Part shown: positions 1 to 5,896 of the stretch, in pieces
How positions within the stretch are numbered: the first letter of the stretch is position 1
Layout of the letters: the number at the start of each line of letters is the position of its first letter
Source: Dehalococcoidia bacterium
GTDB taxonomy: Bacteria > Chloroflexota > Dehalococcoidia > GIF9 > UBA5629
Reading direction: 5' to 3'
Length of the DNA stretch: 6,388 bases
Assembly: GCA_030604795.1 (NCBI GenBank)
Contig: JAUVVE010000052.1
Coordinates: 1 to 6,388, forward strand
Translations under genes and position numbers: made by a program
The notes under the pieces: generated by a model
Database searches by the model: none
What the model was told of the DNA's origin: nothing
Seen by the model: the letters and a program-made list of their open reading frames with translations, nothing else

Positions 1-381
1 ATCCCGAGCTGCCACCTCTGACTTGGTGACCATTGGCACGACAGTCTCCTCCAGCCCGGCTCTCTGTATTGTAGCGCGAAAGTACGGGAAGCTATCGATC
101 AACCCAGTTTCACTGTTTAGCAGGTCGGAATCGAAGTATGGCTGACCTGGTTGTTGCTCTTCGGAGCCTAGATGGTGGTCAATGGTAAAGAGTGTTCTCC
201 CCTTCGTCTTGCATGCCGTACCTAAATAGACTGTGGATTTCCCGCAGAAGCTCCCGATCTCCAGACAAGGGCCAAGTGAACATGCTTCTAGGGCCAGTTC
301 GAATAACCTCAGTCCCTCCTCCTCCGCCAGAAATCCTTTGACTTCCGAAACAAATGCCGGTATTACGCTATCAATTCCCAT
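1..381 (-). CDS. Class I SAM-dependent methyltransferase, 3' end cut by the window
   Basis: This gene was found by reading the minus strand; 127 codons are open from an ATG at 379-381 to the left edge with no stop, so the C-terminal part is missing. A TGA lies directly before this ATG in frame, making it the earliest possible ATG. The SAM-binding motif I is LEIGSFCGKSTVYLG at about residues 39-53, and a second strand ending in an acidic residue follows, TLFTIDHH at about 62-69. The continuing GSEEQQPG and the FRATIQRAGLEETVV stretch at about 100-114 fit the Methyltransf_24-type family (glycine-rich loop, then an Asp that binds the ribose of SAM). The substrate cannot be read from the sequence; relatives often sit in glycan or natural-product loci, but no such neighbours are visible here. 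No Shine-Dalgarno sequence precedes the ATG. The upstream gap of 178 bases holds a repeat and a hairpin, so it may have its own control. Confidence 0.82.
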   Translation of the reverse strand, partial: MGIDSVIPAFVSEVKGFLAEEEGLRLFELALEACSLGPCLEIGSFCGKSTVYLGTACKTKGRTLFTIDHHLGSEEQQPGQPYFDSDLLNSETGLIDSFPYFRATIQRAGLEETVVPMVTKSEVAARD

Positions 382-392
382 TCAGTTCTGTT

Positions 393-410
393 ATCTGGCC
401 AATCTGGCCA
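393..410. repeat. Tandem 9-base direct repeat, two copies
   Basis: Positions 393-401 and 402-410 both read ATCTGGCCA, perfect and directly adjoining. Each copy contains the palindrome TGGCCA. It lies 12 bases upstream of the methyltransferase start at 381, in the position of a leader or operator. Function unknown; a chance duplication is possible. Confidence 0.6.
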
Positions 411-444
411 TCCCAGAGATAGAATGCTATTCTCGTTGGGATGG
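408..444. other. Intergenic hairpin, 8 + 5 base pairs
   Basis: CCATCCCA (408-415) pairs perfectly with TGGGATGG (437-444), and inside it AGAAT (421-425) pairs with ATTCT (429-433) around a three-base loop, leaving an internal bulge. It lies between the two left-hand methyltransferase genes. No run of T follows on either strand, so it does not look like an intrinsic terminator. It could be an mRNA structure or protein-binding site ahead of the gene that starts at 381. The remainder of the gap 382-559 shows no convincing gene. Confidence 0.45.
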
Positions 445-559
445 TTTGACGCATCCTGACGGAATCTCTCTCCGTTAATCCATCTTTCCAAGCAGTTCCA
501 CTCCCCACCACCACCAATTTCAGCCAAAGCGCGACTACCCATCCTTTCTGACCAGCTCG

Positions 560-1396
560 TCAAGACGTAGCGCTATCTTGTGCCATGGTAGGTGCTTCAT
601 TCTTAGGCTTACATCTCAGTATGACAACATCGCCGAGAGAAGGAACAAGGCGCGCTATTCTGTCCAACGTATTCAGAATGGCGAGGGAGATGCCTCGAGG
701 ACACTTACCTAGGAATGAACCCCACCAGGGAATGCCGAAAAGCAGCGACGTGCCGGTGGTTTGCTCCACCTCGAGGTAGTTGCTAGCCATACGTTTCAAA
801 AGAGCATAGTCGAATCTGTACGTGTGGTCGCTGGGTGGTTCCCACGGCATCCTCACCCCACCATCCTTGAAGCCGACCAGTCTCATGAGCCACCATATTC
901 CCCTTCCCAGCTTGAAGCCAAGGCTCCCGAAATTGGCTATGGATATTATGACCTTTCCTTCAGGCTTAAGCGCCATGGCCATTTGCTGCATCACCATCGC
1001 CGGATCAACGAAATGGTCTAAAGCCCCCTTACATACGACTTTGTCCAAAGACTGCGGCCTGAATGGCAGGTGCTCGCCCACCCCCCAGATAACGGCCATA
1101 TCTGCTCTGTTTTCGGCAATATGGTTCTTGGCATGCGCTATCATTGCATTTGAAGGTTCCAGCCCGATAACCGTCGCCCCCTTCATAGCCAGCAACACGC
1201 CATCAGTAGCCCTCCCGCATCCAATATCCAGTATCTTTTCTCCCCGTCTTGGATTCACCTTCTGGTGAGTGGCTTCAATCATTCTCCTAAACAAGAACTC
1301 GACTTCCGGATTGACCACCTCCGGCACTACGTGTCCGTCATCCCACTCCAAATCAACCTTGCCTTTCATTTCTTCCACAGTCGATGACTCATTCAT
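560..1396 (-). CDS. Class I SAM-dependent methyltransferase (Methyltransf_11 type)
   Basis: A 278-residue protein from the chosen ATG. The SAM fold is clear: motif I ILDIGCGRATDG at 55-66, the acidic end of strand 2 at Glu80 in GLEPSNAM, the post-I segment GVGEHLPF at 95-102, DKVVCKGALDHFVDP at 108-122, and ALKPEGKVIIS at 132-142. After the Rossmann core comes a Trp-rich, hydrophobic stretch around 145-166 and a long C-terminal part (209-254) with further hydrophobic segments, which may form a lipid- or membrane-facing lid. The frame stays open upstream to a TTG at 1444, but ATG 1396 has AAGGG four bases ahead, while the TTG has no ribosome site; an ATG at 1369 is a second alternative. A 120-base gap separates it from proC upstream. 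Substrate unknown; relatives methylate small molecules, lipids or quinones. Confidence 0.88.
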   Translation of the reverse strand: MNESSTVEEMKGKVDLEWDDGHVVPEVVNPEVEFLFRRMIEATHQKVNPRRGEKILDIGCGRATDGVLLAMKGATVIGLEPSNAMIAHAKNHIAENRADMAVIWGVGEHLPFRPQSLDKVVCKGALDHFVDPAMVMQQMAMALKPEGKVIISIANFGSLGFKLGRGIWWLMRLVGFKDGGVRMPWEPPSDHTYRFDYALLKRMASNYLEVEQTTGTSLLFGIPWWGSFLGKCPRGISLAILNTLDRIARLVPSLGDVVILRCKPKNEAPTMAQDSATS

Positions 1397-1400
1397 ACGA

Positions 1401-1405
1401 CCCTT
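1401..1405 (-). promoter_or_regulatory. Ribosome binding site deciding the start at 1396
   Basis: On the minus strand AAGGG lies four bases before the ATG at 1394-1396. The more upstream in-frame TTG at 1444 has no comparable site, so this supports the shorter protein. The spacing is short, so the choice is moderate. Confidence 0.5.
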
Positions 1406-1503
1406 GTCGCCTAAGCTTGAGGAACCAGATTGCAGACTATTCAAAGAACTGGAACAGCACCTGGTACAGTGAGGCCCAGCATCCTCCGAGCTATACGTCT
1501 AGC

Positions 1504-1519
1504 TAGGCGCGCATGCCTA
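1504..1519. other. Small inverted repeat at the proC stop
   Basis: TAGGC (1504-1508) and GCCTA (1515-1519) flank six bases and include the proC stop codon; the adjoining CTAGCTAG (1499-1506) is also palindromic. No T-run follows on the minus strand, so it is at best a weak 3' structure, not a canonical terminator. Confidence 0.25.
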
Positions 1520-2317
1520 CCTGGCTCCCAGATGTTGAGTTTTGTCATGGGCAGCGATAACAGCCTGAAGCAGCAGAGAGCGCAACCCGCCTGCCTCCAA
1601 CTGTAATAGCCCCTCGGTGGTAGTCCCTCCCGGAGACGTGACCAAGTTCTTCAGCGCGGCCGGGTGTTTACCCGTCTCCTTGACAGCCCGGGCGGAGCCT
1701 AGCATCGTCTCTATCACCAGCTTTTCAGCCATATCACGTGGAAGCCCGATATGCACACCAGCATCGGTGAGCGCCTCGATGACAAGGAGAACGTAAGCCG
1801 GACCGCTACCACTCAAGGCTGTCGCCATGTCTATATACTTCTCACTGCTGACATAGATTTCCTGGCCGAAAGCAGCCAGAATGGCTTGCGCCATCTCTCT
1901 CTGCTTTTGACTCACCTCAGCAGTGGCTGTCCACACCGTCATGCCTGCGCCGATTTGTGCCGGCATATTTGGCATCGCCCGGACCAGGCAGGAGTGGTCC
2001 AGCCCCCCGCGTATATTGTCCAGAGTAGCGCCAGCCACTATAGACAGCACCAGTTGCTGAGGCGAAAGCCCCTTCACCTCACCTAATACCTTGCCCAAGT
2101 CCTGCGGCTTCACCGCCAAGACAAGCGCCTCAGCGCCATCCCCTGCCTCACGGTTGTCAGCTATGGCCTTCACACCGTACGTCTTATTCAGCGTATCACG
2201 CCGCGGTTGGCTCACATCGCTGACGGTGATATCAGCAGCCGCCGCTACTCCTTTGCCTATCAAGCTCTTAATCATGGCTTCCCCCATCACCCCACCGCCG
2301 ATGAAACCTATTCGCAT
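1517..2317 (-). CDS. proC: Pyrroline-5-carboxylate reductase
   Basis: Cytoplasmic enzyme that reduces 1-pyrroline-5-carboxylate to L-proline with NAD(P)H, the last step of proline synthesis. The 266 residues match the usual family length. The N-terminal dinucleotide-binding loop is GFIGGGVMGEAM at 4-15. VKPQD at 69-73 and RAMPNMPA at 113-120 are family blocks of the Rossmann domain. ALSGSGPAYV at 167-176 and the C-terminal signature from ALKNLVTSPGGTTTEGL at 221-237 through LRSLLLQAV form the substrate site and dimer-forming helical domain. The ATG overlaps the yggS stop by one base (TAATG) and has a perfect AGGAGG five bases upstream, so the pair is one operon with translational coupling. 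Nothing is missing from the key motifs. Assignment is secure. Confidence 0.98.
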   Translation of the reverse strand: MRIGFIGGGVMGEAMIKSLIGKGVAAAADITVSDVSQPRRDTLNKTYGVKAIADNREAGDGAEALVLAVKPQDLGKVLGEVKGLSPQQLVLSIVAGATLDNIRGGLDHSCLVRAMPNMPAQIGAGMTVWTATAEVSQKQREMAQAILAAFGQEIYVSSEKYIDMATALSGSGPAYVLLVIEALTDAGVHIGLPRDMAEKLVIETMLGSARAVKETGKHPAALKNLVTSPGGTTTEGLLQLEAGGLRSLLLQAVIAAHDKTQHLGAR

Positions 2318-2982
2318 TACTGCCTCCTATCGCCGAAAATGGCTCGACCTATCCTGAGCATGGTCGCCCCTTCCTCAACTGCTACCTCAAAATCATCGGT
2401 CATCCCCATGGACAAGTGCTCCAGCCCCAAGGAATCTCGCAACTCCCGCAACTTCCGGAACACAGGACGGACGTCCTCAGGGTCGGCCGTCAGCGGGGCA
2501 ATAGTCATCAACCCCATCACTTCAAGGTTAGCCAGCTGTCTCACCTCATCAACCGCCCCGGCAACATCATCTACGGCAAAACCGCTCTTCGACGCTTCGC
2601 CAGAGACATTGACCTGCAGAAGAACGGCCAAGATCTTCTGCGCCCGCTGGCTCAAGGCCCCAGCCAGGCTTATGGAATCAACGCTGTGGATTATGTCAAA
2701 TAGTTCCACGGCGGCTTTGGCCTTGTTGCTCTGAAGATGCCCGACCATATGCCAGGTAGCATCAGCCCTGAGGTCTGAAAGCTGCCCTACCTTCTCCTTC
2801 GCCTCCTGAACACGATTCTCGCCGAAATGCCTTATGCCACAATCGAAAGCACCCCTTATCGCCGAAGCAGCAAATCCCTTGGCAATTGCCACCACTATTA
2901 TCTCATCAGGCGACCTGCCGCTTCGCTCACAAGCCTGAGCAATACGCCTCCGCACTTCTCGAACGTTTGCCTCCGTGTCCAC
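2317..2982 (-). CDS. yggS: YggS/PROSC-family PLP homeostasis protein
   Basis: A single-domain PLP-binding protein with the fold-type III barrel of alanine racemases but without their second domain; family members buffer free pyridoxal phosphate and affect amino acid balance rather than catalysing a known reaction. The 221 residues are normal length. Lys35 in VVAIAKG is the Schiff-base lysine; the next residue is Gly where many members have Thr. Other family blocks are HFGENRVQEA at 52-61, WHMVGHLQSNKAK at 77-89, LLQVNVSGEASKSGF at 121-135, GLMTIAP at 157-163, and the phosphate-binding SMGMTDDFEVAVEEGATMLR at 191-210 followed by IGRAIFG. The start is a GTG at 2980-2982: an in-frame TAG lies four codons upstream, and no good Shine-Dalgarno is seen, which fits a near-leaderless transcript. 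It is first in the operon with proC, a very common pairing. Confidence 0.96.
   Translation of the reverse strand: MDTEANVREVRRRIAQACERSGRSPDEIIVVAIAKGFAASAIRGAFDCGIRHFGENRVQEAKEKVGQLSDLRADATWHMVGHLQSNKAKAAVELFDIIHSVDSISLAGALSQRAQKILAVLLQVNVSGEASKSGFAVDDVAGAVDEVRQLANLEVMGLMTIAPLTADPEDVRPVFRKLRELRDSLGLEHLSMGMTDDFEVAVEEGATMLRIGRAIFGDRRQ
2323..2328 (-). promoter_or_regulatory. Strong ribosome binding site of proC
   Basis: AGGAGG on the minus strand, five bases before the proC ATG and inside the last codons of yggS. It fixes the proC start and shows that proC is translated from the yggS message. Confidence 0.9.
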
Positions 2983-2990
2983 CGGCTTCT

Positions 2991-2999
2991 ATTCTAGCA
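2991..2999 (-). promoter_or_regulatory. Extended -10 promoter candidate for yggS-proC
   Basis: The minus strand reads TGC followed by TAGAAT, which matches the extended -10 form (TGn plus a TATAAT-like hexamer, five of six bases). Only eight bases separate the hexamer from the yggS GTG, so transcription would begin at or within a base or two of the start codon. No good -35 box is present at 16-18 bases, which is tolerated when an extended -10 is used. The call rests on motif and position alone. Confidence 0.45.
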
Positions 3000-3023
3000 T
3001 AGCTGAGAACAGCTTTTCGATGC
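2997..3023. other. Inverted repeats overlapping the yggS promoter region
   Basis: AGCTG (3001-3005) and CAGCT (3010-3014) are separated by four bases, and GCAT (2997-3000) and ATGC (3020-3023) lie outside them. They cover the stretch upstream of the proposed -10, where an operator could sit. On the plus strand the inner stem is followed by four T (3014-3017), but no plus-strand gene needs a terminator there. The remainder of the 210-base gap 2983-3192 shows no other gene or terminator that I can support. Confidence 0.25.
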
Positions 3024-3192
3024 CACATTCTTTAATTGCAACTGGATCTCTTGTAGCGGCCCATCGACCGCACGTACGGCGGGCGGCCTCAATATAACTG
3101 CCACCCGGTCATCAGAGTGGCTTAGGGCGCAGAGGCCGAGGCATCAAGCCAGATTACGCTCCGTGGTCCGAAGCACCTCAGTAACATCAACA

Positions 3193-3735
3193 CTAGACAA
3201 ACTTCAAAAATGGAATGATCCTTGGTACTCTTTCCCTATACCTGAGATACTCATCTCCATATTCCTCAATTAGTTTCTCTTCCTCCAGAAACGTCAGCAG
3301 ATAAGCAATAATGAACCAGACTACTACCAAGACTGTGCCAATTACGGATCCAAGAATCAAGGCTAGCCCAAGTGGCCAAAAAGCATCGCAAAACATTATC
3401 GGATGGCGCACCACAGAATACAGACCTGTTGTTCGTAGCGTCTCTCCCCTCTGCGGTCGTGTAGCGGGCTTTATGGAAAAAGCCGCTGAGCCAAAGGCCA
3501 GAGCTAGTATCAATATGATGACGCCGACTGTCGGCACTAGAACACCCTCTCCAAATCTTGGCTGATTCACGAAATCCAGTGGCAGAATGATTCGGGGAAT
3601 TTCGGCAAGCGCAATACAAAATGCGCCAAACAAGGTACTCCTGCCGAAGGTCCTGCTACCCACAACGAGTAAGCCCAAGAACCAACCTATCATTGCCAAG
3701 AACGCCCAAAAGAACGGGTTACTCCAAAACTGCAC
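3193..3735 (-). CDS. ICMT/PEMT-like integral membrane methyltransferase
   Basis: A 180-residue polytopic membrane protein with hydrophobic segments at about 8-26, 32-54, 66-88 and a longer paired stretch at 115-148. The isoprenylcysteine carboxyl methyltransferase-type SAM motifs follow the third helix: LRTTGLYSVVRHPIMFCDAF at 100-119 (family pattern GxYxxVRHPxYxG, with Phe-Cys in place of the usual Tyr/Leu-Gly) and EEEKLIEEYGDEYLRYRERV at 151-170, ending in PRIIPF. Bacterial members are largely uncharacterised and may methylate isoprenoid thiols, phospholipids or other membrane substrates. The start chosen is GTG 3735, because GGAGG at 3743-3747 is seven bases from it but only one base from the in-frame ATG at 3741. 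The class I methyltransferase gene ends 28 bases upstream, so the two are very likely co-transcribed. Confidence 0.85.
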   Translation of the reverse strand: MQFWSNPFFWAFLAMIGWFLGLLVVGSRTFGRSTLFGAFCIALAEIPRIILPLDFVNQPRFGEGVLVPTVGVIILILALAFGSAAFSIKPATRPQRGETLRTTGLYSVVRHPIMFCDAFWPLGLALILGSVIGTVLVVVWFIIAYLLTFLEEEKLIEEYGDEYLRYRERVPRIIPFLKFV

Positions 3736-3742
3736 TGCCATG

Positions 3743-3747
3743 CCTCC
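3743..3747 (-). promoter_or_regulatory. Ribosome binding site that decides GTG 3735 over ATG 3741
   Basis: The minus strand reads AGGGAGG then C then ATG. A GGAGG core one base from the ATG is too close, while the GTG two codons on is seven bases away, a normal spacing. Confidence 0.55.
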
Positions 3748-3763
3748 CTGTGCTCAAAGCGTT

Positions 3764-4405
3764 CTACGGTTTAGCGAATCTCACAGTGTACTGCCAGAGG
3801 CTTCCCAGCGCCTCGTCTATATCAAAGCCTGCTTCTCTACCTAGCCTGATGGTCGTAGATTTCCAGGGGTAGTCAGGGTCAACCAGCCATTCGGTTACGG
3901 CAAGAACTCCACCCGGCTTGAGCACTCTTCTAACCTGTTGTAGAGCTTTGCTCCGGTCGGGTATTTCCTGGAGAACGGTTACCATATATACCAAGTCGAG
4001 AGAGCCGTCATCAAACGGCAAATCATAGGCACTGCTGTTGACGAGTTCGATATTCTTGATATCTTCGTTTTCGGGTTTGGCTAGCTTGTGCTCCAATTGC
4101 TGCAGCATCTCTGGCTGAATATCAAGAGCATACACTTTTCCCTCTTCCCCAACGGCCCTGGCAACGAAAGTAGTATAGGCTCCACTGCCACACCCAACTT
4201 CCAAAACGCGCATGCCATTTTCTATCCCGCTGCGCTGTATTATCTTGTCAGGCGGTTGGAGCCTTCTTCTGAGGTCGCTGTCCAAGCCACGACCGATGAA
4301 GGCCGGTGCCGGAAAATGAACTAGCTTCCTGACTATTCTCGCGACAACCTGGTGCAACAGAAGAATGCCGACAATTACTATTAATGCAACTTCTATCACA
4401 ACCAC
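3764..4405 (-). CDS. Membrane-anchored class I SAM-dependent methyltransferase (UbiE-like)
   Basis: A 213-residue protein. Residues 2-18 form one uninterrupted hydrophobic helix followed by Arg23, Arg26 and Lys27, so the catalytic domain is probably tethered to the cytoplasmic face. A conserved-looking linker LVHFPAPAFIGRGLDSDLRR (28-47) leads into the SAM fold: motif I VLEVGCGSGAYTTF at 67-80, Asp95 at the end of strand 2 (ALDIQPEM), SSAYDLPFDDGSLDLVYMV at 124-142, and VLKPGGVLAVTE at 161-172. The order is that of UbiE/Methyltransf_11 enzymes, which methylate quinones, sterols or other small lipophilic compounds; the real substrate is not known. The start is GTG 4405 with TTGGAG eight bases ahead. 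It sits 28 bases before an ICMT-like membrane methyltransferase, which points to a shared membrane substrate or pathway. I recall similar proteins in Dehalococcoidia, from memory only. Confidence 0.88.
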   Translation of the reverse strand: MVVIEVALIVIVGILLLHQVVARIVRKLVHFPAPAFIGRGLDSDLRRRLQPPDKIIQRSGIENGMRVLEVGCGSGAYTTFVARAVGEEGKVYALDIQPEMLQQLEHKLAKPENEDIKNIELVNSSAYDLPFDDGSLDLVYMVTVLQEIPDRSKALQQVRRVLKPGGVLAVTEWLVDPDYPWKSTTIRLGREAGFDIDEALGSLWQYTVRFAKP

Positions 4406-4413
4406 GTTATCTG

Positions 4414-4417
4414 CTCC
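4414..4417 (-). promoter_or_regulatory. Ribosome binding site for GTG 4405
   Basis: GGAG on the minus strand, eight bases ahead of the GTG. The ATG slightly further upstream (4425) is out of frame, so this site supports the GTG start and the hydrophobic N-terminus. The rest of the gap 4406-4476 shows no promoter or terminator I can support. Confidence 0.5.
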
Positions 4418-4476
4418 AACTGCATTTCTGAACTAGTTGAATTGCGCCCAACGTCTCTCAACCACCAACGCACCTA

Positions 4477-5166
4477 TCATTGTCCCAGTTTGTATCCACT
4501 TCTTTCCCACGCCTCTTTCATGACTGCATTCTTCGCCAGGTATTCGTCAACCATGGGCTTCGCAACACGGTTCAGAGGGCAGGAGAAGTTCACACACTTG
4601 GAGCAGAAATAGTACCTCAGGATGTACAAGAACTGAAGCCCGGCCATGAGTGTGGCAACCGTGACTCCAATCATTCCCAGGAGAGCATATAACCCAAACC
4701 CGGCGTAGTCAATGGCCATAACCCAGATTCCATAGGCCTCTATCAGCACTGGGAAGAGCACGACAAATGAGAAGAACAGAAGCAGGATTGTCTTCTCGAG
4801 CTTGTTCATTGGCTCAGGCCTATATCGCCACCACTTGGGCGAACCGGTAAGCGCCGAACAACGGAGAGTCTTACCATCTTCGGCCCAATACGGACAGTGT
4901 GAGCAGAGGATACGTGTTTCAATACCCAATCCCCAAAGGGCAATACAGCCAGCGGCATACACTATGAGCGGCCACCAGGTCTCAGCAAGGAGCCCTATCA
5001 AGATAAGTCCAAAGAGCGCCATAACCAGCGAAGGCACCTGGTTCAGCACAAAAAACGTGAAGTCTCTGGGATTTAACCTGCAATTCAGCTTCCCCTGAAG
5101 GCCACAAGCCACACAACCTGATTCTTCATTCCACGTACAGATATTGTGCGGATTCTGCGTGCTCAT
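4477..5166 (-). CDS. Uncharacterised four-helix membrane protein with three cysteine clusters
   Basis: I do not recognise a named family. From ATG 5166 it has 229 residues. Cysteines occur as 10, 18, 21 and 29 (ICTWNEESGCVACG region), as 88, 91 and 103 (ILCSHCPYWAEDGKTLRC), and as 188, 191 and 196 (FCSKCVNFSCPLN). Hydrophobic helices lie at about 40-60, 64-81, 125-150 and 154-183. With an even number of helices between clusters, all ten cysteines fall on the same side; the loops carrying them are rich in Lys/Arg while the two opposite loops are very short and acidic, so that side should be the cytoplasm. Zinc or iron-sulfur binding is a reasonable inference, not shown. A further Cys74 lies within helix 2. 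The start is ATG 5166 rather than ATG 5187 because GGGGAGG lies ten bases before it. It stands between the ClpP-like gene (80-base gap) and the anchored methyltransferase (71-base gap). Confidence 0.85.
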   Translation of the reverse strand: MSTQNPHNICTWNEESGCVACGLQGKLNCRLNPRDFTFFVLNQVPSLVMALFGLILIGLLAETWWPLIVYAAGCIALWGLGIETRILCSHCPYWAEDGKTLRCSALTGSPKWWRYRPEPMNKLEKTILLLFFSFVVLFPVLIEAYGIWVMAIDYAGFGLYALLGMIGVTVATLMAGLQFLYILRYYFCSKCVNFSCPLNRVAKPMVDEYLAKNAVMKEAWERSGYKLGQ

Positions 5167-5176
5167 GATTTCCCAA

Positions 5177-5183
5177 CCTCCCC
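5177..5183 (-). promoter_or_regulatory. Ribosome binding site for ATG 5166
   Basis: GGGGAGG on the minus strand with the GGAGG core ten bases before ATG 5166. The in-frame ATG at 5187 has no purine-rich site, so the shorter protein is preferred. Confidence 0.5.
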
Positions 5184-5200
5184 TCATTCTGTCAATGGCG

Positions 5201-5217
5201 AGCCGGCATCTCCGGCT
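5201..5217. other. GC-rich intergenic hairpin
   Basis: AGCCGG (5201-5206) and CCGGCT (5212-5217) form a perfect six-pair stem with a five-base loop, between the ClpP-like gene and the cysteine-cluster gene. No T-run follows on the minus strand. It could attenuate, stabilise or mark a processing site in a shared message. Confidence 0.4.
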
Positions 5218-5246
5218 TCCGGCCAGTACCGAATCAGTGGCGCAGA

Positions 5247-5852
5247 CTAGGCGGGCCGCGATGGCGGCACATTCGGCGGTATTGCTGGCTCTGCTTTCTG
5301 TTGAAATTGTATTGATATGACTTCCGAGCCTGCCTCAAATAGCTCGGACTTGATTTCGTGAACCAGGCCCCAGGCTTTGGCTTCCTCTGAATTCAACGTA
5401 GTCCTCTCCAGCATGGCGTCTGTCACATCCTGAACAGCCCTGCCGGTGTTTGCAGCTATGACCTTGGCAATGTTGTCGATGTCGATCCGCAGCGCCTTCA
5501 GTCTCTCTTCAAGTTGTTTCTCTTCCAAACGCTCATTCTGGAAACCAGCACTTACACCGTGAAGTAAGAACCGTGCCTGAGGAACAGATAGCCGCTTGCT
5601 GCCCCCGCAGAACAGGACAACGCCGATTGAATCGACACTTCCGAAATTATGTGTGGTTACGGCCACAGGTAACCCCCTCAGGTAGTTGTAGGCCGATAGC
5701 CCGTGAAAGACCGAGCCGCCGGGAGACGAAATCAGGATGATGAATTCAGTGACACCCTGTTTCATCTTCTGGTCAATCGCGTCCATCAGGGCATTAATCG
5801 TGACATCGATAACAGGAGCAAAGAACTTGATAACTACGGATTTCGTTGCCAT
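5247..5852 (-). CDS. ClpP-like S14-family serine peptidase homologue
   Basis: A 201-residue cytoplasmic-type protein without a signal peptide, about the length of ClpP. The ClpP/crotonase fold signature SSPGGSVFHG is at 42-51 (oxyanion region). Ser75 in NFGSVDSIGV occupies the place of the nucleophile, where canonical ClpP has ASMGA, and His98 in FLLHGV is the catalytic histidine. In the third block, ERTTLNSEEAKAWGLVHEI at 149-167, Thr151 replaces the Asp of the canonical ERDxF block, so the usual triad is incomplete. I recall this VDSIG/FHGV pattern from a divergent subfamily annotated as Clp protease proteolytic subunit. The C-terminus ends in a Pro-rich tail (189-199). No Clp ATPase is visible in the window. 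The ATG has AAGGGGG seven bases ahead. It may be an active peptidase with another base, or a non-proteolytic scaffold. Confidence 0.9.
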   Translation of the reverse strand: MATKSVVIKFFAPVIDVTINALMDAIDQKMKQGVTEFIILISSPGGSVFHGLSAYNYLRGLPVAVTTHNFGSVDSIGVVLFCGGSKRLSVPQARFLLHGVSAGFQNERLEEKQLEERLKALRIDIDNIAKVIAANTGRAVQDVTDAMLERTTLNSEEAKAWGLVHEIKSELFEAGSEVISIQFQQKAEPAIPPNVPPSRPA

Positions 5853-5859
5853 GCTGCAA

Positions 5860-5866
5860 CCCCCTT
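5860..5866 (-). promoter_or_regulatory. Ribosome binding site of the ClpP-like gene
   Basis: AAGGGGG on the minus strand, seven bases before ATG 5852; supports that start. Confidence 0.5.
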
Positions 5867-5896
5867 CTGCCAGTTGTGGCGCCTGGTGTTCCTCGA

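Noticed and set aside
390..395. GATAAC as a promoter -10 for the methyltransferase starting at 381
   Set aside because: Only four of six bases match and no -35 or extended -10 is present; kept only as a side note to the leaderless idea.
363..563. Minus-strand 66-residue open frame with a TTG start in the gap between the two left methyltransferases
   Set aside because: No ribosome site, no recognisable domain, composition like translated non-coding DNA, and its end overlaps the well-supported methyltransferase start at 381.
822..1268. Plus-strand 148-residue open frame
   Set aside because: Antisense shadow of the methyltransferase at 560-1396, with no domain of its own.
2207..2734. Plus-strand 175-residue open frame
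   Set aside because: It lies antisense to proC and yggS, whose motifs are complete; its own translation is low-complexity and rich in Ser/Thr/Arg.
3001..3017. Stem AGCTG/CAGCT followed by TTTT as a plus-strand terminator
   Set aside because: The stem has only five pairs and no plus-strand gene precedes it; better explained, if at all, as part of the yggS promoter region.
3059..3092. GC-rich stretch with several short palindromes in the gap upstream of yggS
   Set aside because: No stem longer than about four pairs and no T-run; cannot support a terminator or RNA gene.
3266..3619. Second minus-strand frame of 117 residues within the ICMT-like gene
   Set aside because: The alternative frame has no family motif, whereas the main frame has hydrophobic helices and the full ICMT-type signature.
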